From: Acidobacteriota bacterium | Lineage (GTDB): Bacteria; Acidobacteriota; Terriglobia; Acidiferrales; UBA7541 | Assembly: GCA_003223245.1 (NCBI GenBank) | Contig: QHYI01000143.1 | Location: 23,497-87,496 of the forward strand | Direction of reading: 5' to 3' | Length of the DNA: 64,000 nt | In this document: positions 1-10,640 of the stretch, one piece after another | Numbering within the stretch: the first letter of the stretch is position 1 | Layout of the letters: each line of letters starts with the position of its first letter | Position numbers and translations under genes: made by a program | Notes under the pieces: generated by a model | Databases searched by the model: none | The model's input: the letters and a program-made list of their open reading frames with translations, nothing else | What the model was told of the DNA's origin: nothing

Positions 1-1340
<1,340 letters not shown>

Positions 1341-1578
1341 CTACGCAGCAACTCATCTAGACCTAGAAAATCTGCGTCGCAGAACGGACCACGGCCAAGC
1401 TGGAGCTAGGGTCCGCGCGCTGAAAAACCACTTTTCGGTGAAGCAAGAAAGGCGTGTTTGCGGAATTTTGCTTGCGTCGCCTTACCCTTTGATCCCGGGC
1501 TTGCTGGGGCAAATCCGGAACTCGTAGGATTTCCTGCTCCATCCCGTCCCGCGCAGCGAGACGTGGCGAAGACTGTTT

Positions 1579-1611
1579 ACCCTGGGGGGACCGCTGTGGG
1601 TCCCGAAGGGT
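1579..1611 (-). other. Strong stem-loop in the gyrB leader
   Basis: The interval between gyrB and dnaN (1332-1868) has no credible ORF. It holds a nested inverted repeat: an outer ACCCT/AGGGT pair and an inner GGGACC/GGTCCC pair closing a 6-base loop. If transcription starts at the 1727-1755 promoter this hairpin sits in the middle of the gyrB 5' leader. Its function is unknown. It is not followed by a T-run, so it is not a standard terminator. Confidence 0.5.
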
Positions 1612-1726
1612 GTTTCTCCAGGCAGCGTGGCCGCGAAGCTCCTGGCGCAGAGCCCATTACCGGGTCACTTTCGCCTGGCGGACGTGTCGATTTTGGAACA
1701 TCCCCCACTACGAATCGACACTAAAC

Positions 1727-1755
1727 ATTATACTCCTACAGAGCCTTCACCTCAA
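1727..1755 (-). promoter_or_regulatory. Promoter-like element directed at gyrB
   Basis: On the minus strand a TTGAGG -35 hexamer (1750-1755) is separated by exactly 17 bases from a perfect TATAAT -10 hexamer (1727-1732). It points toward gyrB, whose ATG lies about 390 bases downstream. This suggests gyrB has its own sigma-70-type promoter and is not only read through from dnaN. Confidence 0.6.
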
Positions 1756-1835
1756 GAGGGTTCTTAATGGCCATTGTGGCGTAAGTGGTTTATTTGCCTT
1801 GAGTTATGAATATTTCAAGGGAGGACGTTGAAAAC

Positions 1836-1864
1836 AAAAAGGCGCTTAAAGGCCTGCCCTTTTT
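1836..1864 (-). terminator. Possible terminator after dnaN
   Basis: Directly after the dnaN stop, AAAAAGG (1836-1842) is the reverse complement of CCTTTTT (1858-1864). This gives a weak 7-bp stem with a 15-base loop and T-runs in both orientations. The stem is A/T-rich, so the call is tentative. Confidence 0.35.
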
Positions 1865-1868
1865 CTGA

Positions 1869-2981
1869 TCAAATCCGCATGGGCATGATGATGTAGCGGT
1901 AGCGGTAAGACTCGTCGGCGAGCGGGCGCATCTGCCCGGCCGACTGCTCATCTTTCAGCTCGATGCTGACTGGGCCATCGGCCGCAGCGGACAAAAAATC
2001 CAGCATGTAGCTGGAATTGAATCCGATGGCGATGGGATCGCCCTGGTACTCCTTCTCGATGTTTTCCTTCGCTTCGCCATATTCCGGGCTGGACGCGGAA
2101 ATTTCTACGCCTTCGCTGGAGATCGCAAATTTCACCGCGTGCGAGCGTTGGTCGGCAAGCTGCGAAACCCGCCGCACGGCATCTGTGAGTTCACCCCGCT
2201 CGATCACCACGTGCTTGTTGTTGTCCCGCGGCAGCACCGCTTCGTAATTCGGGAATTGCCCGGTGAGGATCCGCGAAATCAGCAGGCGATGCTTCACCTG
2301 GAAAAAGAGATGACTTTCATCTTTGGCAAAGTCGAATTGCGCGTCGGAACCGGCGGCGGCCGAAAGCTTCTCCACTTCATCCATGGCTTTCTTCGGAACG
2401 AGCACCTTCAGCTCCGCATTCATCCCCGTAAGTTTGTGGTCCGTTTCCGCGAGCGCCAAGCGGTGGCCGTCGGTCGCCACCATGGCCAGGGTGTCCGGGC
2501 GCAAAATCAGCAACCCGCCATTCAGCGTGTAACGCGACTCTTCCATGGAAATCGCGAATTTCGTCTTGGAGATGAGGCTTTGCAGGAGAGCTGCAGGAAT
2601 CTTCACCAGCGTGTGCGGCATCGTTGGGAGCGCTGGAAAATTTTCCTTGGCCATGCCGACCAGCTTGTATTTCTTCCGGCCGCTGATGATCTCGACCCAA
2701 TGATTCTCCAGCAGGTTGACCTTTATTTCGCCTTCGGGCAGCAGGCGCACGAGCTCCAGCAGCTTCTTCGCGGGAATTGTGCCGGCGCCTTCCTTCTTGA
2801 CCTTGGCCTCGCAAGAGGTGCGGATGCTCAGCTCCAGGTCCGTCGCCGTAATCGTGAGCTGGCTCCCCTGGGCTTCCACCAGCAGGTTCGAAAGGATGGG
2901 GATCGTGGTTTTGCGCTCCACAACTCCCTGGGTCATGCTCAGTTCATTCAACAGCGCGGACTTTGAAACGCTGAATTCCAT
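1869..2981 (-). CDS. dnaN: DNA polymerase III beta sliding clamp
   Basis: DnaN forms the dimeric ring that tethers DNA polymerase III to DNA. The protein from the chosen ATG is 370 residues, the normal family length, beginning MEFSVSKSALL and ending with the typical clamp terminus YRYIIMPMRI. Characteristic stretches include PILSNLLVEA near the N-terminus and ATDGHRLALAE in the middle domain. An upstream in-frame start at 3020 exists, but ATG 2981 matches the conserved family N-terminus and has GAGGA about 9 bases upstream. It follows dnaA on the same strand. A stretch of about 620 bases separates the two genes and contains the dnaA terminator and DnaA-box-like sites. Confidence 0.97.
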   Translation of the reverse strand: MEFSVSKSALLNELSMTQGVVERKTTIPILSNLLVEAQGSQLTITATDLELSIRTSCEAKVKKEGAGTIPAKKLLELVRLLPEGEIKVNLLENHWVEIISGRKKYKLVGMAKENFPALPTMPHTLVKIPAALLQSLISKTKFAISMEESRYTLNGGLLILRPDTLAMVATDGHRLALAETDHKLTGMNAELKVLVPKKAMDEVEKLSAAAGSDAQFDFAKDESHLFFQVKHRLLISRILTGQFPNYEAVLPRDNNKHVVIERGELTDAVRRVSQLADQRSHAVKFAISSEGVEISASSPEYGEAKENIEKEYQGDPIAIGFNSSYMLDFLSAAADGPVSIELKDEQSAGQMRPLADESYRYRYIIMPMRI

Positions 2982-3157
2982 CTCTTGATGTTCCTCGCGT
3001 GCCGTTCCCGGTGCGGTCATGAAGTTTACCCTCGGCCTGCTTGCGGCAGTCAGGTTCGGGCGGGGAGAGCGCCCTTTTCTCTCATCATTCTACTGCTGCT
3101 AGGCACGTACTCTACTCGCTTTTTGCGAAAGTATAAAGCCCACCTCTGCCGCAGGAC

Positions 3158-3486
3158 TGTGGAAATAGCAGCTGCGTCTTCCCGCAAGACGCGTCATGCC
3201 GGCTCCATCCTTCCTCTCCCGCCGCAAATATTCACAACCCACAGCCACCGCAAGAGGCTTTTTTGAAAACTAAAATAACCAACCTTGTTGTTGTGATGAG
3301 CTCTGTGAGTTTGTGGAAACCAGGACAACCCCTTTCTCCGCCTTGCCTTGGAACACGGAATTTGCAGAGGTCTTTTTGTGACAACCGTGGAAAACTGATG
3401 CCGCCCGGTCCAAACGGTGGGCTCACCAGAAATTTCATCCACCCTTCTCAACAATTTGTACGCACGTTTTTCAAACAATCTCCACA
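3158..3486. other. DnaA-box-like cluster between dnaA and dnaN
   Basis: This gene-free stretch carries several 9-mers resembling DnaA boxes: TGTGGAAAT at 3158, TGTGGAAAC at 3312, a weaker CGTGGAAAA near 3387, and ATCTCCACA at 3478. They share the CCACA/TGTGG core with the boxes upstream of dnaA. None is the textbook TTATCCACA, so binding is inferred. The location, adjacent to dnaA, is where one half of a bipartite origin lies in several bacteria. Confidence 0.45.
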
Positions 3487-3550
3487 GGACTCCACCGGAC
3501 GGATTGACAGGCAAGGTGAAGGGGCGGAGTTGGCGCACCCTGAAAATGGA

Positions 3551-3579
3551 AACGCGGCCTGAATGAAGCAGGCCGCGTT
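3551..3579 (-). terminator. Rho-independent-type terminator of dnaA
   Basis: A perfect 11-bp GC-rich inverted repeat (AACGCGGCCTG / CAGGCCGCGTT, loop of 7) begins 22 bases past the dnaA stop. It is followed on the minus strand by a short T-rich tract (TTCCATTTTC). It probably ends dnaA transcription, so dnaN likely has its own promoter. Confidence 0.7.
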
Positions 3580-3601
3580 CCAGGACAGGGATTGAGGGGC
3601 T

Positions 3602-4993
3602 TTACTGTAGCGCATCCATGAGACGGGTAATCGTGCGGTTAAGATCTTTGTCCGACCTGCGCAGCTCTTCGATTTTGTGGATCGAATGCAGCACGGTGGT
3701 GTGGTGCTTGCCGCCGAATTGACGGCCAATCTCCGGCAACGAAGCCGTAGTGAGCTGCTTCACGATGTACATGGCCACCTGGCGCGGGAAGGCAATCGCG
3801 CGCGTGTTGCTGCGTATCTTCAGATCCTGTTCGCGCAAATCGAAGTGCTCGCTGACCCGCTTCTGGATGAGGTCGATGGTCACCCGCTTCTCCTGCGAGG
3901 CGACGATATTTCGCAGTACCTGTTGCGCGGTGGCCAGCGTGGTCGCCGTGCCGGTCAACGAAGCATAAGCCATCAGGCGCGTCAGCGCGCCCTCCAGTTC
4001 GCGCACGTTGGACTTGATCGCGCGCGCGATGTATTCCGCCACGTCGTCCGGCAGGTTGAAGCGCTCGTTCTCCGCTTTCTTCTGCAGAATTGCGATCTTG
4101 GTCTCCAGGTCGGGCGGCTGGATGTCCGCTATCAGGCCCCATTCGAACCGCGAGCGCAGCCGCTCTTCGATGGAGTTGATGTCTTTCGGCAGGCAGTCGG
4201 AAGAAATGACGATTTGCTTCTGCTGCTCATAGAGCGCATTAAAAGTATGAAAAAATTCTTCCTGCGTGCGTTCTTTACCGGCGATGAACTGAATGTCGTC
4301 GACCAGCAGCACGTCCACGGTATGAAAGCGCTCGCGGAAGCTGATCATGCGGTCGAAGCGAAGCGAGTTGATCACTTCGATGGTGAACTTCTCCGCGCTG
4401 ACGTAACTCAGCCGCATCGTCGCGTTGCGCTTTTTGATGGTGTGCCCGATCGCATGCATCAGGTGGGTCTTGCCCATGCCCACGCCGCCGTACAGGAACA
4501 GCGGGTTATACGCCTTGGAAGGCTGTTCTGCTACGGCGCGCGACGCCGCATGCGCAAACTCGTTAGACTTGCCCACCACAAAACTTTCGAAGCTATAGCG
4601 CGGGTTCAGCTGGTGGTCGCTGCTCTCAAAATCCAACTTGGCTTGCCCTGTCTTAGCGGCTGCCGTGGGCGCCGCCTGGACCGGTTCCTCTTCGCTGCAC
4701 ACGTATTGGACTTTTACGTTGGGAGTCCCGAGTTCGTGGAACACCGCTTTAATGATGTCCCCGTAAGTGCGCGTCAACACTTGCCGGAAAACCGTACTAG
4801 GAATCTGGATGAAGAGGGTTTCGCCTTCGGCCCGGTTCAGATGCGTTGGTTGGAACCACGTGGTGAAGGTGTTGATGCTTACCCGGGACTTAACGTGTTC
4901 TAAAAATTTATCCCAGGCATTCGCCGTTTCTCGTTCGCGCCCAACTTGCGTTGCTGTCGTCATAGGTAGAGACAAAAGGGATTCCTGTACCAT
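3602..4993 (-). CDS. dnaA: Chromosomal replication initiator DnaA
   Basis: DnaA binds DnaA boxes at oriC and melts the origin. An N-terminal domain I (WDKFLEHVKSRVS, TFTTWFQP) and a short variable linker lead to the AAA+ module with Walker A GGVGMGKTH and Walker B VLLVDDIQF. The C-terminal DNA-binding domain carries the signature GGKHHTTVLHS, where the canonical form is GGRDHTTVLHA. Length of about 463 residues is normal. Start choice is uncertain: GTG 4999, ATG 4993 and ATG 4963 are all in frame and none has a good Shine-Dalgarno. The 4993 start is given as the first ATG. Upstream are DnaA-box-like sites, one of which overlaps the start codon region, which would allow autoregulation. Confidence 0.95.
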   Translation of the reverse strand: MVQESLLSLPMTTATQVGRERETANAWDKFLEHVKSRVSINTFTTWFQPTHLNRAEGETLFIQIPSTVFRQVLTRTYGDIIKAVFHELGTPNVKVQYVCSEEEPVQAAPTAAAKTGQAKLDFESSDHQLNPRYSFESFVVGKSNEFAHAASRAVAEQPSKAYNPLFLYGGVGMGKTHLMHAIGHTIKKRNATMRLSYVSAEKFTIEVINSLRFDRMISFRERFHTVDVLLVDDIQFIAGKERTQEEFFHTFNALYEQQKQIVISSDCLPKDINSIEERLRSRFEWGLIADIQPPDLETKIAILQKKAENERFNLPDDVAEYIARAIKSNVRELEGALTRLMAYASLTGTATTLATAQQVLRNIVASQEKRVTIDLIQKRVSEHFDLREQDLKIRSNTRAIAFPRQVAMYIVKQLTTASLPEIGRQFGGKHHTTVLHSIHKIEELRRSDKDLNRTITRLMDALQ

Positions 4994-5307
4994 TTCCACA
5001 GATGTGTAAAAGCTGTGGAAAGCGTTCCACAGTCGGTTGTTCCTCAGCCTTCGGGATTCCTGCCCGCCCCGGACATGCTATGCCCCCCTCGATCCGGGCG
5101 CGACCTGTTAGGATTTGTGTCGATCGGCGGCCTACCCGCTGCCGCATCTCCTGACCGCGCGGGATTGTCTCCGATTGACCCGCCCCGAGCAAGCGAAAAG
5201 TGTGCGAAGGCCTTGGGCGTGTTGCACACGCCCTGCACAACTTTTCCACAGGCGTTTCTTCGCCCAGTATTCGCGCGGGCCCTCCATTTTTCATGACATT
5301 TTCCACA
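4992..5307. other. oriC: Putative oriC: DnaA-box cluster upstream of dnaA
   Basis: The gene-free region 5000-5371 contains two identical TTTTCCACA 9-mers (5242 and 5299), ATTTCCACA at 4992, CGTTCCACA at 5023, and one inverse copy, TGTGGAAAG at 5014. They differ from TTATCCACA mainly at positions 2-3. Four of five share orientation. The dnaA-dnaN-gyrB order supports this as the origin. I did not identify a clear AT-rich unwinding element, and GC skew was not computed. Confidence 0.6.
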
Positions 5308-5371
5308 AGAATTTCCCGCCGCCAAGGAATTTTGCACAGGGGCCCTAATGCCCGGCCTGAGGAAAACTTGC

Positions 5372-6427
5372 TCACTTCGTCTTTTCTTTGTCCGGCCGTT
5401 CGAATAGGTAGAGTCCCAGGGGATCGCTTCCGATAATCAACTGGCCTTTCTGGACGAGAATCGTGTTGGCCTCCAGGCGCGCCCCTTCCGGCGTATAAAT
5501 CTTGTACGTCACGCGCCAGTTCCCCGCTTTGTCGAAGTGCAGCAGGTTGTTGTTCAGCGCCATCCAGATTTCCCCGGTCGGTTGATCCACTCCCAATGCC
5601 GTCAGCACCCGCCTGAAAGACGGCTCCTTGGCCTTCTGCTCTTGCCGCTCGATTTCTTTGCGCACCCCGACCGCCGTCGGCATCGCGTCGAGCGCCGTAT
5701 ATTGGATATCCTGACCCGCATAGCCGAGCCGGTCGTACTCCCGCACCGTCGGCTCGGGCAAGTACTCAAATGCGTAATAAAGGTGGCCCTGCCGATCCGT
5801 CCCCAGTCGCCCGATGTTCAGGAAGCGATTCAGGTCGGCGCGCTCGGCAATGGGCTCCGGGTCGCCAAACTCCCGCACCTCTTTGCCGTTCTTGTCGTAG
5901 ACAATCACCAAGTGTGGTTCCCGCAGCGTCGCGACCGCGACCTCCTCTTCCGGCAGGACGGCCACGGAGATAGGGTCCTTCACGGGAAACGAACGCAGCG
6001 GGTTGCCGTTTGAAGAAAATACGCGAATGAGATTTGCGCCCCGGTCCGCCACATAGATTTTGCCTTCGGCGTCCACGTCGCAGTCGTCCCCGAAGCTAAT
6101 CAAGCTGTGGCTAGCGGCCGCGTTCCCGGTAGCCGTGGGGTCTTCGCTGATGGACAGGAGCTGCTTTCCTTTCGTATCGACGACCACCAGCCCCGGTGAC
6201 GGCGAAGCTAATACGTACAGCCGCCCGTCCGCGCCCTGCCGCACCGCGCGCAGCCCGGGACCAATCGCCGGCAGAATCCGCTGCTTGGCGAAAAGGTCGA
6301 TTTCCTCGGGCTCCTGCGCCCGCGCCGCCGCGCCAACCAACATCCACACAACCAGACACGCTGCCCACAGAATTCCCACTCCTGAACTCGAGACCACTGT
6401 ACGCCTTGAACCCACCCGTATTCGCAT
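5372..6427 (-). CDS. Exported six-bladed beta-propeller (NHL-like) protein
   Basis: The 351-residue protein has an N-terminal hydrophobic export signal (about residues 16-38, ending near AAARAQ). The rest consists of short repeated strands of the type GRLYVLASPSPGLVVVDTKG and GKIYVADRGANLIRVFSSNG, typical of NHL/SMP-30-like propellers. No enzymatic residues could be assigned, so it may be a periplasmic binding or scaffold protein. It sits directly upstream of the origin region on the same strand as dnaA, in the place where many bacteria have rpmH/rnpA, which are not here. Confidence 0.6.
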   Translation of the reverse strand: MRIRVGSRRTVVSSSGVGILWAACLVVWMLVGAAARAQEPEEIDLFAKQRILPAIGPGLRAVRQGADGRLYVLASPSPGLVVVDTKGKQLLSISEDPTATGNAAASHSLISFGDDCDVDAEGKIYVADRGANLIRVFSSNGNPLRSFPVKDPISVAVLPEEEVAVATLREPHLVIVYDKNGKEVREFGDPEPIAERADLNRFLNIGRLGTDRQGHLYYAFEYLPEPTVREYDRLGYAGQDIQYTALDAMPTAVGVRKEIERQEQKAKEPSFRRVLTALGVDQPTGEIWMALNNNLLHFDKAGNWRVTYKIYTPEGARLEANTILVQKGQLIIGSDPLGLYLFERPDKEKTK

Positions 6428-6595
6428 AACTCTTTCAGATTACTACGACCGCCCCCCCGGTTGCCCGCCTGCCGGACCTAGTTCTGACCTAGTTCGGGAG
6501 TGGAACATGCGGTCCGGGAATCTAGCGGAAATCGTATACTACGCAAGACTCGGGAATTTTCTCTCTGAGTTGTTTTGGAGGTGGGCTGTTTGCTG

Positions 6596-9088
6596 ATGCG
6601 TCTATTTCAGTCGATAGCGGAGGATATTCACTTCGCGTCGGATGATGAGACGCAGCCTTGGGCTGACCGCGATGGCAGTTTTGTCCCTCGCTCTGGGAAT
6701 CGGCGCGACGATCGCAATTTTTTCTGTGATTTATGCGCTGGCGCTCCGGCCGCTGCCCGTCGAGCGGCCGGAGCAGTTGGTCGAGGTCGCGCGGGCTGAC
6801 GAAGTAAACCTGCATTCCTACCCGCAGTGGAAACTCTTTCGAGACCGCCAAGATATTTTCTCGGACATTTTCGCTTACAACTACTTCGATACCGCTTTTA
6901 ACGTCGGACCCGCTAACCAACAACAGGAAGTATCCGGCTTGTACGTCTCGGGAAGTTACTTCCGAGCCCTTGGCGTACCGGCCGTTCTTGGAAGGATCCT
7001 CCAACCTTCCGATGACCAGCCTGGTGCTCCGCCTGTGTGCGTGCTTGGCTACAGATTGTGGCGTCGCTTGTATAGCCAGTCGAGGAATATACTTGGCCGG
7101 ACGATCCTGCTGAACGGCAACGAGTTCCAAATCGTCGGAGTCGCACCGCGTTCTTTTTTCGGCTTGGATATTGGCTCCATGGCTGAGATCTTCATGCCAT
7201 TCGAGGCGGAAAGGACATACAAGGATTACCAGCTGCTCTACGGACGTCAAACCCCGTCGTTCGACGATCCCTACGGCTCGATACTGAGCTTCGTTGGCAG
7301 ATTAAAGCCGGGAGCAAGCCTTAGCCAAGTCCATGCGGGACTGCAAGTTCTGACTCCAGAAATATACAGAATCCTGCCCCCGAGGTCAGACGAAAACAGC
7401 GGGCGATCGGTTGTGCCGCGATCTTTCCTGGCGCGTCCCATGGCAAATGGTACCTCCGATAATTGGCTGCGAAACTTGGACGTGATGCTGCTTCTGATTG
7501 CGATGGCGGTAGTCGCTCTGGTCATCGCGTGCGCCAACCTAGGCAACCTCCTGCTTGCGCGAGGTGCAAAGCGACGGAGCGAGATCGCTACTCGGCTTAC
7601 GCTGGGAGCGTCGCGCTGGCGCTTATAATAGTGCGTCAGTTGCTAACGGAGAGCCTGGTGCTTTCCGTTAGCGGTGCTGCGGCCGGACTGTTCATCGCGC
7701 ACTGGGGGCGCCAAATGTTGCTATGGGCGCTGTCCTTTCCCGGTGAGCCAATTTCGCTGGACACCTCGTGGGATCTGAAACTTGCCGCCTTTGCCCTGGG
7801 CATCACCCTTTCCTGCGCTTTGCTCTTTGGTTTGGCGCCGGCAATCGGCGCTACTGATATTTCTCTCTATTCGGCGATAAACAACAGCGTGACGACCGGA
7901 AGGCTTAGAAACCGGTTTATGAATTCTCTCCTCGTGTTCCTGCAAGTTGCCTTATCTATGGCGCTGTTGTTCAGCGCGGGCTTGCTGGTACAAACGCTGC
8001 ACGCGCTCTTGATTCAGGATCCCGGCTACGACCCCAAAGGTGTCCTCACGGCCAGCGCGAGATTGCAGGGGCCTGGCGAAACTCCGCAACGCGAGGCATT
8101 TATCGGCGAGCAATTACTAAGGGAATTGCGGTCCCTGCCTGCTGTCAGGTCTGCGTCATGGAGCCGTATTTCTTCCAGCATGAGGGGCCCACGGTTGACC
8201 GTTTCCGGGCCAACGGGTTCGGAGCGCCAAGTTGGTTCGTATCTCATCTTTGTTTCTTCTGATTTTTTCAGTACGAGGCGCACTCCGATACTGGCGGGCC
8301 GGGAATTTATTGACCGCGACACCGACAAGTCTTTTCCAGTCGCTGTTCTTAGCGAAGACTTGGCCAGAGCACTTTTTGGAACAGTGAATCCTGTCGGGCT
8401 CAGATTTCGTGAAAAGGATAGCAATGATAGCGGGCAGGGCTACACCGTCGAGGTTGTTGGTGTCAGCAGAGACATGCAGTACCGCCGGCCCACGGATGGG
8501 CCGCTTCCGATCTTGTACAGACCGGTTTCACAATGCCCGGGCTCGTGCTCGGGAATCGGCAGCTACGAAATTCGAGCTGCTGGCCGGTTTGCGGAAGCCG
8601 CCAAACGTCTCGCGAGTGTAGCGGCTACTGTGGATCCTCGCGTTGTTTTGAAATGCGACCCGTTGAGTAGCGCGATCAACAACGTCGTCCACCGAAATCG
8701 CGCCATGGCGTTGATTGCCACGATCTTCGGCTTGTTCGCCGGTCTGCTCGCGATGATTGGCGTGTACGGGGTGACATCGTACGCCACAGCGGAAAGGACT
8801 CGGGAAAGCGGAGTTCGGATGGCGCTCGGTGCCCAGCCGGGCGACGTGTTCCGGATGGTCATGCGCGAAACTATGAGCGTGGTGGGCATCGGCATTGCGT
8901 TTGGCCTTGCGGCTGGCGTTGCTAGCGCAAGTTTGATTCGTGGATTAATCTGGGGTGTAAAGCCAACTGATCCGCTGAGCTGCGGTCTTGCAATTTGCCT
9001 GCTGCTGCTCATAGCGGGGTCGGCAGCGTTTCTCCCAGCACGTCGGGCGCTGGGCGTGGACCCCATGGTTGCTCTGAGATACGAGTGA
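6596..9088 (+). pseudogene. ADOP-type MacB/FtsX permease broken by two frameshifts
   Basis: Acidobacterial duplicated orphan permeases carry two MacB-periplasmic-core plus FtsX modules and act without a dedicated ATPase. Here an ATG at 6596, with GGAGGT at about 6577, opens a frame that reads as the usual N-terminus (MRLFQSIAEDIHFAS). The rest of the first module (RMMRRSLGLTAMAVLS...) continues in another frame from about 6640. It runs to a TAA at 7626-7628 inside the first FtsX signature (LGASRWRL). The homologous continuation (IIVRQLLTESLVL...) is in a third frame and runs intact to 9088, including the second FtsX end (LGVDPMVALRYE). Pieced together the protein would be about 830 residues, a normal length for ADOPs without the long N-terminal prefix. 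The two breaks indicate decay or sequence errors. It is convergent with the ymdB-like gene with one base between stops. Confidence 0.8.
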
Positions 9089-9089
9089 C

Positions 9090-9893
9090 CTAGTCGAGGC
9101 CGAAGCGGAGGCGCTCGATGGAGCGGGCGCGGAGGCGTCCGGCGGCGTTGCGCGGGCCATGGTCGTCGGTCTCCACCAACACGCAATTCATCTGCACGTC
9201 GCCCGAAGCCACGTCAAACTTTGCGGGCAGGCCGTTGAGAAACTTGCGAACGATTCCTTCTTTGTCCATTCCAATCACACCGCCGTGCGGCCCGGTCATG
9301 CCCACGTCCGTGATGTACGCCGTGCCTTGCGGCAACACGCGCTCGTCGGCGGTAGCCACGTGCGTGTGCGTGCCCACCACGGCGCTCACGCGGCCGTCCA
9401 GATACCAGCCCATCGCCACTTTTTCGCTGGTGGTCTCGGCGTGCATGTCCACCAGCACAAAGTTCACGTCCGCGGGAATTTTCTCAAGCTCGCTGTCCGC
9501 CTTGCGGAACGGGTCATCAATCTGCGTCATGAACACGCGGCCCTGCAGATTCAGCACGGCGTACTTCGCGCCACTCTTTGCCGTCCCGAGGTACATCCCG
9601 CTGCCGGGATTGCCTTCGGGAAAATTCGCCGGCCGCAGCAGGCGCGGCTCGTGCGCCAGGTAGTCCAGAATTTCTTTGCGGTCCCAGCTATGATTTCCGC
9701 CGGTCAGCACGTCGATGCCATCCTTCAGCAGCTCGTCCGCCAGCCGCGGCGTGATCCCGAATCCCGACGCGGCGTTCTCCCCGTTGGCGATCACCAGGTC
9801 GATCTGCCGCTGCGACACGACATCCGCCAGCCGGTCGCGTACGACCAGCCGTCCCGGCGCTCCCACAATGTCTCCCACAAACAGTACGCGCAT
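9090..9893 (-). CDS. YmdB-family metallophosphodiesterase
   Basis: The 267-residue protein matches the YmdB/TIGR00282 family of 2',3'-cyclic-nucleotide phosphodiesterases, cytosolic di-metal enzymes linked to biofilm and RNA-decay phenotypes in Bacillus. The metal-binding residues are visible in order: D8 (GDIVG), E39 (NGENAASG), N67 and H68 (GGNHSWD), the histidine of DMHAE and the two of GTHTHV. The start ATG at 9893 matches the conserved N-terminus MRVLFVGDIVG. In Bacillus ymdB lies beside rny; here no RNase Y gene is adjacent. The gene ends one base from the ADOP stop on the opposite strand. Confidence 0.9.
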   Translation of the reverse strand: MRVLFVGDIVGAPGRLVVRDRLADVVSQRQIDLVIANGENAASGFGITPRLADELLKDGIDVLTGGNHSWDRKEILDYLAHEPRLLRPANFPEGNPGSGMYLGTAKSGAKYAVLNLQGRVFMTQIDDPFRKADSELEKIPADVNFVLVDMHAETTSEKVAMGWYLDGRVSAVVGTHTHVATADERVLPQGTAYITDVGMTGPHGGVIGMDKEGIVRKFLNGLPAKFDVASGDVQMNCVLVETDDHGPRNAAGRLRARSIERLRFGLD

Positions 9894-10640
9894 GGAGAAG
9901 CACTGAAAACTGACGACTAAAAACTGAAACGGAGCGGACTGCTTGGCCGTGGGGAGCTAGGCCGTGAACCTCTGTAGTAGGTGGGCGCCACGAGCCAACC
10001 ATTAGGCTTTCCTGCCCCGCTCGCCCGCCGCTCCTTCCGGTATTCAGTCGTAAGTTTTCAGTCCAGAACAAACCAAGCTGCATTGCCTTCACCACTGCAA
10101 ACTGAGAACCAGTTTTCAGTCAGGAACCAGTCAATGCCTCTTGCTTTCGTGACCGTAAACTTAGAACGTATTAAGTTGAGACTGATAACTTTCGGAATCG
10201 GCGGCGCGCCAGCGGGACAGGCCGTGCTCACAGGTTGTCTATCCGCAGCACCCCAGAGATTCGTTACGGTTCAAACGGCTTTCGCGCCCTCACCTGCGTC
10301 GAAGTACCGCTCCGCCCTCATTTTATCCTCTGCCCTCAGCCCCCGTCCAACCCCTTGTGTGAACACGTTTCGATCCCGGGCCCAGTCCCGCGCCTCCTGC
10401 GGGAATGGCCGCGAGGAATCCGCTTTTTCTCTGCGTGACGGAACGGGGAACGTAGTGGCTGGCCACGAAGGGCAAACTTATCTATTTCTTGGCAACTAGC
10501 AAAGCGACTGCCAACTGTCAATGGCCAACCTGTGCTCACGGCTCACGTCTTTGGCCGGATACTCACTTTTCCCACCAATCACCAGTCACGAGTGCCGCCT
10601 TCGCGGTAGAATCTTCCCCCGTAGACAAAGGGGATGCCGC
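9894..10640. other. Gene-free interval with CAGT-rich word-like repeats
   Basis: No convincing ORF is present on either strand. The stretch contains recurrent short words such as AACTGAAAACTGACGACT (about 9903), TTTTCAGTCCAGAAC (about 10055) and CAGTTTTCAGTCAGGAACC (about 10111). It also carries ACCAGTCACGAGT (10581), a word that returns near 59671. These look like low-complexity intergenic repeats. No RNA gene or promoter was recognised. Confidence 0.4.

Noticed and set aside
4908..5375. Open frame of 155 codons on the minus strand over the dnaA start and upstream region
   Set aside because: No family-like composition; it covers the DnaA-box region and overlaps dnaA in another frame.
6522..7250. 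Long minus-strand frame opposite the ADOP gene
   Set aside because: It is the shadow of the permease coding strand and has no motifs or ribosome site.
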